DNA from: Ridgeia piscesae
Lineage: Eukaryota > Annelida > Polychaeta > Sabellida > Siboglinidae
Length of the DNA: 64,000 bases
Assembly (NCBI GenBank): GCA_025642075.2
Contig: JAODUO010000428.1
Span: 16,001 to 80,000 of the forward strand
Direction: 5' to 3'
Made by a program: the position numbers and the translations under genes
Notes under the pieces: model-generated
The model's input: the letters and a program-made list of their open reading frames with translations, nothing else
What the model was told of the DNA's origin: nothing
Database searches by the model: none
In this document: piece after piece, positions 35,805-44,227 of the stretch
Layout: every line of letters starts with the position of its first letter
How positions within the stretch are numbered: position 1 is the first letter of the stretch

Positions 35805-37290
35805 TAGATGGTAGTTTTGTGACATTAGGTAGACAGTAGTTTTGTGACATCAGGTAGACGGTAGTTTTGTGACATCAGGTTGACAGTAGTTTTGTGACAT
35901 CAGGTTGACGGTAGTTTTGTGACATCAGGTAGACAGTAGTTTTGTGACATCAGGTAGACGGTAGTTTTGTGACATCAGGTTGACGGTAGTTTTGTGACAT
36001 CAGGTAGACGGTAGTTTTGTGACATCAGGTTGACGGTAGTTTTGTGACATCAGGTTAACGGTAGTTTTGTGACATCAGGTTAACGGTAGTTTTGTGACAT
36101 CAGGTAGACGGTAGTTTTGTGACATCAGGTAGACAGTAGTTTTGTGACATCAGGTAGACGGTAGTTTTGTGACATCAGGTTGACGGTAGTTTTGTGACAT
36201 CAGGTAGACGTAGTTTTGTGACATCAGGTTGACGGTAGTTTTGTGACATCAGGTAGACAGTAGTTTTGTGACATCAGGTAGACGGTAGTTTTGTGACATC
36301 AGGTAGACAGTAGTTTTGTGACATCAGGTTGACAGTAGTTTTGTGACATCAGGTAGACGGTAGTTTTGTGACATCAGGTTAGGAGGGAAAAAACCCAGAT
36401 CTATTGAGAAATCAGGTTTAGGGGTTTTTACCAAACGGTGTTCCTGCAGACTGTCCCGGTTCGGTGTTTTTGCACAGCTGACAGCTTTGTGACATCAGGT
36501 AAACCTATTTTTGTCAGATAGACGGTAGTTTTGTGACATCAGGTAGACAGGGAGTTTTGTGACATCAGGTAGACGGTAGTTTTGTGACATCAGGTAGACT
36601 GTAGTTTTGTGACATCAGGTTGACAGTAGTTTTGTGACATCAGGTAGACAGGTAGTTTTGTGACATCAGGTTGACGGTAGTTTTGTGACATCAGGTAACG
36701 GTAGTTTTGTGACATCAGTTGGTAGTTTTGTGACATCAGGTTACGTAGTTTTTGACATCAGGTGACGTAGTTTTGTGACATCAGGTTACAGTAGTTTTGT
36801 GACATCAGGTTGACAGTAGTTTTGTGACATAGGTGACAGTAGTTTTGTGACATCAGGTAGCGTAGTTTTGTGACATCAGGTAGCCTGTAGTTTTGTGACA
36901 TCAGGTTGACAGTAGTTTTGTGACATCAGGTAGACAGTAGTTTTGTGACATCAGGTTGACAGTAGTTTTGTGACATCAGGTAGACGGTAGTTTTGTGACA
37001 TCAGGTAGACGGTAGTTTTGTGACATCAGGTTGACAGGTAGTTTTGTGACATCAGGTAGACAGTAGTTTTGTGACATCAGGTAGACAGTAGTTTTGTGAC
37101 ATCAGGTAGACAGTAGTTTTGTGACATCAGGTTGACGGTAGTTTTGTGACATCAGGTTGACAGGTAGTTTTGTGACATCAGGTAGACAGTAGTTTTGTGA
37201 CATCAGATAGACGGCAGTTTTGTGACATCAGATTGACAGTAGTTTTGTGACATCAGATAGACGGCAGTTTTGTGACATCAAGTAGAAAGT
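35805..37290. repeat. 25-bp minisatellite in intron 2, about 55 copies
   Basis: The unit is gtagttttgtgacatcaggt followed by agacg. It starts about 100 bp after exon 2. It is interrupted at about 36,378-36,530 by a decayed copy of the exon 2/intron 2 junction, after which many units show small deletions. Confidence 0.97.
36378..36530 (+). pseudogene. Decayed duplicate of the exon 2 3' end and donor region
   Basis: Words gaaaaaacccagatct, gagaaat, ggtgttcctgc, gactgtcc, ttgcacagctg and tgtcagatagacggtagttt appear in the same order as in 35,680-35,825 (gaaaaaccacccagatct, gagaaat, gtgttcctgc, gacttgtcc, ttgcacagctg, tgtcagatagatggtagttt). Many indels separate them. It is either a degraded segmental duplication or an assembly artefact from a noisy read. 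Confidence 0.75.
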
Positions 37291-37374
37291 ACATTTAGTG
37301 ACATCAATTAAGAATTTCAATATATTTATTTTCATTTTACCACAGCAAGTCTGGTGCAGGTTTTTATTTTAATT

Positions 37375-38150
37375 AGTTCCTTGAAATCAGAGTCACCATG
37401 CACTAAGCACTACTTGTAGGTGCCTTGAACTCAGAGTCACTATGCACTAAGCACTACTTGTAGGTGCCTTGAAGTCAGAGTCACCATGCACTAAGCACTA
37501 CTTGTATGGTGCCTTGAAGTCAGAGTCACCATGCACTAAGCACTACTTGTTGGTGCCTTGAAGTCAGAGTCACCATGCACTAAGCACTACTTGTTGGTGC
37601 CTTGAAGTCAGTCACCATGCACTAAGCACTACTTGTTGGTGCCTTGAAGTCAGAGTCACCATGCACTAAGCACTACTTGTTGGTGCCTTGAAGTCAGAGT
37701 CACCATGCACTAAACACTACTTGTTGGTGCCTTGAAGTCAGTCACCATGCACTAAGCACTACTTGTTGTGTGCTTGAAGTCAAAGTCACCATGCACTAAG
37801 CACTACTTGTTGGTGCCTTGAAGTCAGAGTCACCATGCACTAAGCACTACTTGTTGGTGCCTTGAAGTCACCATGCACTAAGCACTACTTGTTGGTGCCT
37901 TGAAGTCAGAGTCACCATGCACTAAGCACTACTTGTAGGTGCCTTGAACTCAGAGTCACCATGCACTAAGCACTACTTGTAGGTGCCTTGAAGTCAGAGT
38001 CACCATGCACTAAGCACTACTTGTTGGTGCCTTGAAGTCAGAGTCACCATGCACTAAGCACTACTTGTAGGTGCCTTGAAGTCAGAGTCACTATGCACTA
38101 AGCACTACTTGTAGGTGCCTTGAAGTCAAGAGTCACTATGCACTAAACAC
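37375..38150. repeat. 44-bp minisatellite in intron 2, about 17 copies
   Basis: The unit is cagagtcaccatgcactaag, cactacttgttggtgccttg and aagt. It ends about 20 bp before exon 3. Confidence 0.95.
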
Positions 38151-38169
38151 TGTAATTGTTGATCCTCAG

Positions 38170-38246
38170 GATCCTCAGGCAAGCTACGACATCAACAATG
38201 ATGATCCTGATCCTCAGCCTCGATATGATTTCAGCAACGAAAACAG
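38170..38246 (+). CDS. furin: Furin-like exon 3: DPDP/NENR segment
   Basis: The exon is 77 bp and encodes DPQASYDINNDDPDPQPRYD followed by FSNEN and two bases of Arg, matching furin DPGASFDVNDQDPDPQPRY. The acidic stretch belongs to the calcium- and substrate-binding surface of the catalytic domain. Start phase is 0 and end phase is 2. The acceptor is a direct duplication, gatcctcag followed by gatcctcag, so a second in-frame AG lies 9 nt downstream. Use of the first gives the family-typical DPQASYD. Donor is gtattt. Confidence 0.93.
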
Positions 38247-38542
38247 GTATTTTCACGCACACATTAACGTTCTGGTGGAATCTCACATTGGGCCCTTCAT
38301 TGGGCCCCTGCCTTAGACTCTGTCACTTACTTTATAGTAAATGTATCCAAGGCTTTTACATAGAAAGATAACTGATTGAAAGGTGTAATTTATGTTCATA
38401 TAATTTCAGTTTATTATAAAAACTTATATGCGTACGTTGCTGTTATTAAACCACAAGGTTAAGTTGAGATCGTGTTTAAAGTGTGTAACCGTTTAAGCTG
38501 ACTTTGGTAGTTTGATTAGTTTACGATAAGTTCCGTTTTCAG

Positions 38543-38631
38543 ACATGGTACGCGTTGTGCTGGAGAGGTGGCAGCACAAGCTGACAACCATATCTGCGGA
38601 GTCGGCATAGCATACGACGCAAGTATAGGAG
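38543..38631 (+). CDS. furin: Furin-like exon 4: catalytic His
   Basis: The exon is 89 bp and completes Arg, then encodes [20 protein letters not shown] and [10 protein letters not shown]. The catalytic His of HGTRC is at 38544-38546. The Cys of HGTRC and the Cys of NHICGV are conserved in furin-like convertases. Start phase is 2 and end phase is 1, both matching the neighbours. The acceptor is tccgttttcag and the donor gtacgt. The intron before it is only 296 bp and is one of the few free of tandem repeats. Confidence 0.96.
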
Positions 38632-38638
38632 GTACGTG

Positions 38639-38652
38639 GTGCCCTCTACTGG
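38639..38652 (-). promoter_or_regulatory. CTCF-like motif just after exon 4
   Basis: GTGCCCTCTACTGG on the plus strand is the reverse complement of CCAGTAGAGGGCAC, a full match to CCASYAGRKGGCRS. It starts 8 bp after the exon 4 boundary, overlapping the region just beyond the donor. Confidence 0.35.
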
Positions 38653-39274
38653 GAACTGAGTTTTTAGTAAATTATTTATGATTTGAAAATACAGGCAGGT
38701 ACACACCTGTGTGATTCTGTCACCTCAATGGAGCCTGTCCCTTGTCAGCGTTGTCATGACGCACTGAGACGACTCTGTTGATGCAAGTAAGGAATCAGAC
38801 AAGTAACTACAAGTCACATTAACTGAATCAGGAAGCAATTTATGTGCAATAAATTCTATGTACCTCAAAAATAGATTGACCCAGTCAATAGCTGGTGTCA
38901 GTTGGTGTCAGAAGTACGGACAGTTTAGGACACGGAGACAATTCAAAAGCCATAAAACACAGACTGCAGGAGTCGTCATGTCATCTTTATGTCTGTCGCT
39001 GTCCTTGGATATACTGCCGTAACAATGTTGTTAGCACTGATAATGTGTGACATATAATGTCAAATGACTGACATGAAGTATCTCCACACAGATGTCTCAG
39101 TTAACCTATGGTAAGGTGGCACCAGTAATGGCAATTAGCTCGGATACAAGACATTCACACTGAATTTCCTGTTCGAAACTGAGAAACTGACACAATGTTC
39201 AGCGACACCAGCTCATAAACAACTTGAAACAAATCACACGTCAACTGGTCAGTTTTGTCAGCACTGCAGGTTAC
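38653..39274. other. Unique part of intron 4
   Basis: Unique sequence, no exon. Confidence 0.5.
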
Positions 39275-40190
39275 GTTTACATTGTGACTTTGAAATGATA
39301 GTTGTGCATGTCATCTACATTGTGACTTTGAAATGGTAGTTGTTCATGTCATCTACATTGTGACTTTGAAATGATAGTTGTGCATGTCATCTACATTGTG
39401 ACTTTGAAATGGTAGTTGTTCATGTCATCTACATTGTGACTTTGAAATGATAGTTGTGCATGTCATCTACATTGTGACTTTGAAATGGTAGTTTTTCATG
39501 TCATCTACATTGTGACTTTGAAATGGTAGTTGTGTATGTGATCTACATTGTGACTTTGAAATGGTAGTTGTTCATGTCATCTACATTGTGACTTTGAAAT
39601 GATAGTTGTGCATGTCATCTACATTGTGACTTTGAAATGGTAGTTTTTCATGTCATCTACATTGTGACTTTGAAATGGTAGTTGTTCATGTCATTTACAT
39701 TGTGACCTTGAAATGGTAGTTGTTCATGTCATCTACAATGTAACTTTGAAATGGTAGTTGTGTGTGTCATTTACATTGTGACTTTGAAATGATAGTTGTG
39801 CATGTCATCTACATTGTAACTTTGAAATGGTAGTTGTTCATGTCATCTACATTGTGACTTTGAAATGGTAGTTGTGCATGTCATCTACATTGTGACTTTG
39901 AAATGGTAGTTGTTCATGTCATCTACATTGTGACTTTGAAATGATAGTTGTGCATGTCATCTACATTGTGACTTTGAAATGGTAGTTTTTCATGTCATCT
40001 ACATTGTGACTTTGAAATGGTAGTTGTTCATGTCATTTACATTGTGACTTTGAAATGGTAGTTGTTCATGTCATCTACAATGTGACTTTGAAATGGTAGT
40101 TGTTCGTGTCATCTACATTGTAACTTTGAAATGATAGTTGTGCATGTCATCTCCATTGTGACTTTGAAATGATAGTTGTGCGTGTGTCCA
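39275..40190. repeat. 38-bp minisatellite in intron 4, about 24 copies
   Basis: The unit is tgtgactttgaaatggtagt followed by tgttcatgtcatctacat. Two subtypes (ggtagttgttc, gatagttgtgc) alternate in 76-bp pairs in part of the array. It runs up to the exon 5 acceptor, whose upstream gatagttgtgc belongs to the last unit. Confidence 0.96.
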
Positions 40191-40194
40191 CCAG

Positions 40195-40367
40195 GTGTTC
40201 GCATGTTAGACGGGGATGTGACGGATGCCGTCGAAGCGCATTCACTCAGCCTACACCCACAGCACATAGACATATACAGCGCCTCCTGGGGGCCAGATGA
40301 TGACGGCAGGACTGTCGATGGGCCAGCCACGATGGCGAAAAAGGCGTTCTATGACGGGGTCGCAAAG
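40195..40367 (+). CDS. furin: Furin-like exon 5: VRMLDG and SASWGP segment
   Basis: The exon is 173 bp and encodes [20 protein letters not shown] followed by [19 protein letters not shown]. These are among the most conserved blocks in the family and form part of the substrate-binding cleft. The residues SLSLHPQHI resemble furin/PCSK4 more than PC2. Start phase is 1 and end phase 0. The acceptor tccaccag directly follows a 38-bp minisatellite, and the donor is gtagca. No stops or frameshifts are present. Confidence 0.96.
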
Positions 40368-40764
40368 GTAGCACAAATAACTAACAGCTGCTCGTTAACT
40401 ATTAAATCAAATATATTTTATTCATTCCAAATGCGAAATTAAAATGTAATGTTGAATAATTTACGTGTATGTATCACAATAATATATCACAGTTGTTGCA
40501 GAATGTTTACTGTGGTGCTGATACCGAAGAATTACCCATCCAGTGGTGCCACCTATTGAATAAAATTGGCATAAACTATACTCGCTATACTCACTAGGTG
40601 GCACTCTTACGCACGCACGCACGCACTCATACACACACACACACACACGTACAAACACATGCACACACATGCACATACACACACGTACACACACATACAC
40701 ACACGTACACACACGTTCACAAATACACAAACACAAAATGTTATCTTTGACATGTTTATTTAGT
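40368..40764. other. Intron 5 left part with CA-rich tract
   Basis: Unique sequence followed by interrupted CA repeat (about 40612-40735). Two CTCF-like motifs are present: 40546-40559 (minus, weak) and TCACTAGGTGGCAC at 40591-40604. Confidence 0.5.
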
Positions 40765-41396
40765 GACAGGTGTGCAATGAACTGTAGATGACATGTTTGT
40801 GCTGACAGGGGCATGGTGGACTATTGATGACGTGTTTATGCTGACAGGGATGCGGTGGACTATTGATAATGTGTTTGTGCTAGCTTGGGCACGGTGGACT
40901 GTTGATGACGTGTTTGTGCTGACACGTGCGCCGTTGACTGTTGGTGACGTGTTTGTGCTGACAGGGTCGCAATGGACTGTTGATAACGTGTTTGTGCTGA
41001 CAAGGTCGCAGTGGACTGTTGATGACGACGTGTTTGTGCTGACAGGGTCGCAGTGGACTGTTGGTGACGTGTTTGTGCTGACAGGGTCGCAGTGGACTGT
41101 TGATGACGTGTTTATGCTGACAGGGTTGCGGTGGACAGTTGATGACGTGTTTGTGCTGACAGGGGCACAGTTGACTGTTGATGACGTGTTTGTGCTGACA
41201 GGAACACGGTGGACTGTTGATGATTTGTTTGTGCTGACAGGGTCGGGTTGGACTGTTGATGACTTGTTTGTGCTGACAGGAATGCAGTGCACTGTTGGTG
41301 ACATGTTTGTGCTGACATGGTCACAGTGGACTGTTGATGACATGTTTGTGCTGACATGGTCACAGTGGACTGTTGATGACATCTTTGTGCTGACAG
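40765..41396. repeat. 39-bp minisatellite ending at the exon 6 acceptor, about 16 copies
   Basis: The unit is gtgtttgtgctgacagggtc followed by gcagtggactgttgatgac. It contains gctgacag|ggtcgcagtgga, a copy of the true junction gctgacag|GGTCGCGGTGGA. The last unit runs into exon 6. Confidence 0.97.
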
Positions 41397-41609
41397 GGTC
41401 GCGGTGGATTGGGGTCAATCTTCGTGTGGGCGTCAGGCAACGGTGGTCGCGATGGTGACAACTGCAACTGTGACGGTTACACCAACAGCATCTACACCCT
41501 GTCCATCAGCAGCGCGACGGAGGACGGTCACGTGCCGTGGTACTCGGAGGCGTGCTCGTCCACCCTCGCGACCACCTACAGCAGCGGGGCCAGCGGCGAG
41601 AAACAAGTG
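41397..41609 (+). CDS. furin: Furin-like exon 6: oxyanion-hole Asn
   Basis: The exon is 213 bp, 71 codons, phase 0 at both ends. It starts [17 protein letters not shown], with the oxyanion Asn codon at 41439-41441, and continues through [16 protein letters not shown] and [19 protein letters not shown]. Cysteines of CNC and EAC are conserved in furin. The acceptor gtgctgacag is the end of a 39-bp minisatellite whose units contain the acceptor and about 15 bases resembling the start of this exon. The donor is gtcagt, and a second minisatellite begins at once after it. Confidence 0.97.
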
Positions 41610-41611
41610 GT

Positions 41612-41912
41612 CAGTGGGGGGATCTCTCAAACGTGTAGCACATAGGGGGCGTCTCAGACGTGTAGCTCACAGGGGGCATATGTAACATGGTGCTCACAGG
41701 GGGCATCTGTGATATGGTGTTCACAGAGGGAATTTCCAATGTGTAGCTCACAGGGGGCATCCATAATATGGTACTCACAGGGGGCATCTATAACATGATG
41801 GGAGTGTTTCAAACGTGTAGCCCACAGGGGGCATCTCAAACGTGTAGCTCACAGGGGGCATCTCAAACGTGTAGCTCACAGGGGGCATCTATAACATGTA
41901 ACCCACAGGGAC
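41612..41912. repeat. 27-bp minisatellite beginning at the exon 6 donor, about 11 copies
   Basis: The unit is cgtgtagctcacagggggca followed by tctcaaa. The first unit follows the donor within a few bases. Confidence 0.9.
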
Positions 41913-42223
41913 ATTTAAAACTTCAGTAGAATTTAGGAAAATGTTGCTCGAGTCAAAGGCAGTTATTTTATCACAAAACCTACACAACTGGGACTTTCTC
42001 AATGTACATTTGCTCTTGAAGTAACTGATGTGAAATCACAGGAATCAGTTATAGTTTTATAGTTAAGATTTGTATTCAAAATAAAAAGCGAGAAACAAGA
42101 CTTGAAATGTTATGTGTCACATATAAGTTGTTTCGTGTTGTGAACAGTGATGCCTTCAAGCTGGAGCGTTTATTTTGTCGGATGATCAAAGAAACTGACA
42201 ATGACTGTTATTGGGTGTTTCAG
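41913..42223. other. Unique part of intron 6
   Basis: AT-rich unique sequence with a TAAT-type run, ending in the acceptor gtgtttcag. Confidence 0.5.
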
Positions 42224-42324
42224 ATCACGACGGATTTGCGGAAATCATGCACAGACACACACACCGGCACCTCCGCCAGTGCCCCAATGGCTGCTGGGAT
42301 ATGTGCTCTCACGTTACAGGCAAA
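42224..42324 (+). CDS. furin: Furin-like exon 7: catalytic Ser
   Basis: The exon is 101 bp and encodes ITTDLRKSCTDTHTGTSASA followed by PMAAGICALTLQA. The nucleophile is the Ser of GTSASAP, codon 42272-42274. The Cys of KSC pairs in furin with the EAC cysteine encoded by the preceding exon. Start phase 0, end phase 2. The acceptor is gtgtttcag. The donor gtgagttcgg is also the first part of a 40-bp repeat unit that fills the next 230 bp. Confidence 0.97.
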
Positions 42325-42326
42325 GT

Positions 42327-42553
42327 GAGTTCGGGCTGTTGTTTGATGGCAGGTGGCGTCATGTTTGAGTTCGGGCTGTTGTTTGATGCCAGGTGGTGTC
42401 ATGTTTGAGTTCAGGCTGTTGTTTGATACCAGATGGTGTCATGTTTGAGTTCGGGCTGTTGTTTGATGCCAGGTGGTGTCATGTTTGAGTTCGGGCTGTT
42501 GTTTGATGCCAGATGGTGTCATGTTTGAGTTCGGGCTGTTGTTTGATACCAGG
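42327..42553. repeat. 40-bp minisatellite beginning at the exon 7 donor, 5-6 copies
   Basis: The unit is gagttcgggctgttgtttga followed by tgccaggtggtgtcatgttt. Its first copy starts inside the donor gtgagttcgg, so later copies carry a tgagttcgg donor remnant. Confidence 0.93.
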
Positions 42554-42704
42554 TTACAGTGACTTATTTACCTAAGTTTATTTTAGTCCTGAATATATAT
42601 CGTGACATTTCTAGATGTTCTTTCTTAAAGGGTGAACAATGTATACAGACTCGCAGTTTGGGAAGTGGATTCTTGTTTGCTTTTAATAATTGACACGTTG
42701 CATA

Positions 42705-43328
42705 CGTGTGTGTCAGTCAGTTGGTTGACTGTATTTGTGTTGGTGACATGATGTATGTGTCAGAGTTGGTGACATGATGTGTGTGTCAGAGTTGGTGACA
42801 TGATGTGTGTGTCAGAGTTGGTGACATGATGTGTGTGTCAGAGTTGGTGACATGAAGTGTGTGTCAGAGTTGGTGACATGATGTGTGTGTCAGAGTTGGT
42901 GACATGATGTGTGTCAGAGTTGGTGACATGAAGTGTGTGTCAGAGTTGGTGACATGATGTGTGTCAGAGTTGGTGACATGAAGTGTGTCAGAGTTGGTGA
43001 CATGATGTGTGTCAGAGTTGGTGACATTAAGTGTGTGTCAGACTTGGTGACATGGAGTGTGTGTCAGAGTTGGTGACATTAAGTGTGTGACAGACTTGGT
43101 GACATGGAGTGTGTGTCAGAGTTGGTGACATGAAGTGTGTGTCAGACTTGGTGACATGGAGTGTGTGTCAGAGTTGGTGACATGAAGTGTGTGTCAGACT
43201 TGGTGACATGGAGTGTGTGTCAGAGTTGGTGACATGGAGTGTGTGTCAGAGTTGGTGACATGAAGTGTATGTCAGAGTTGGTGACATGAAGTGTGTGTCA
43301 GAGTTGGTGACATGAAGTGTGTGCTTCC
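42705..43328. repeat. 26-bp minisatellite ending at the exon 8 acceptor, about 24 copies
   Basis: The unit is gtgtgtcagagttggtgaca followed by tgaagt, with 24-bp variants lacking gt. The final gtgtgtg merges into the acceptor gtgcttccag. Confidence 0.95.
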
Positions 43329-43330
43329 AG

Positions 43331-43434
43331 TCCCCGACTCACATGGCGAGACATGCAGCACATCGTTGTCATGACGGCACGACCCGAAGGTCTCAAAAGC
43401 ACTGATTGGATAACCAATGGGGTCGGTCGAAAAG
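43331..43434 (+). CDS. furin: Furin-like exon 8: LTWRDMQH segment
   Basis: The exon is 104 bp and encodes, after completing Asn, PRLTWRDMQHIVVMTARPEG and then TDWITNGVGRK. This matches furin NLTWRDMQHLVV and NDWATNGVGRK, the C-terminal helices of the catalytic domain. Start phase 2, end phase 1. The acceptor gtgcttccag immediately follows a 26-bp minisatellite. The donor is gtcagt. Confidence 0.95.
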
Positions 43435-44000
43435 GTCAGTCACTCACTAAGCTGTTTATTCAGTTCAATAAAGTTAGAAATTCCAGGCACAATGCTAAAT
43501 GAAAGTACACAACAATATGAAATCATACATGTTTTATGTGTGCAAGGATACAAGTAATTCTTCAACTACTTAATGCTGATTGTGCAGTTAATTATGTTAG
43601 TTTGTGAGTGATTTTTCTCATCTGCAGTCTCTGTGTCTGACCAGTCACTGACCAGTCACTGACCAGTCACTGAACTATCACAGTTGTGGTGTGGGTTTAT
43701 GCAGTAAAAGGACAATGAACAATTATTTAGTTAAATGGTTGTTTGTATAGTCAATTTAATTTTTTTGCTAAATGCAAGTCTTGTGAAACATGTTAGTTTT
43801 TATATAGATTTTATGTGGTTTTAGTAAAATATATAGTTTGTAAACAATTTACTTAGAAGCAAATTACTTGTGAGTAGAGATTTATCACGTTACTTTCACT
43901 TAAAAAGTGTGTGCACTGTTAATGGATTTAATCTGTCCTTGAGCCGCCATCAACCCGTTGTCATGGCAACGTTGACGTGGTATGACTGGTGTACTTGCAG
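43435..44000. other. Intron 8, unique
   Basis: AT-rich unique intron with a short gaccagtcact repeat (43637-43672) and an X-box near its end. Confidence 0.6.
43957..43970. promoter_or_regulatory. RFX X-box-like site upstream of exon 9
   Basis: GTTGTCATGGCAAC matches the X-box consensus with a single departure from a perfect palindrome. It is intronic, 30 bp before the exon 9 acceptor. Confidence 0.3.
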
Positions 44001-44118
44001 TAAGCCACTCCTTCGGCTATGGTGTCATGGATGCCGCGGCGATGGTCGACATGGCGAAAAACTGGACCAACGTGCCTACACAACACCGCTGTCTCATTCA
44101 CTACAAGGGCGCCGCCAA
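44001..44118 (+). CDS. furin: Furin-like exon 9: catalytic domain end, P domain start
   Basis: The exon is 118 bp and encodes VSHSFGYGVMDAAAMVDMAK followed by NWTNVPTQHRCLIHYKGAA. It corresponds to furin VSHSYGYGLLDAGAMVALAQNW. Start phase 1, end phase 2. The acceptor is gtacttgcag and the donor gtgagt. A near-perfect RFX X-box palindrome sits about 30 bp upstream. A 3-kb 74-bp array follows about 110 bp downstream. Confidence 0.94.
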
Positions 44119-44227
44119 GTGAGTGGTACTGGTACTACACGGTATCCATTCTCAGTGGGCTCCTGTGTGTGTTTGGTCGCTGCGTGTGTAGTTAGTTTAC
44201 ATCCAGTGCTTACTCCAGCAAGAAAGA

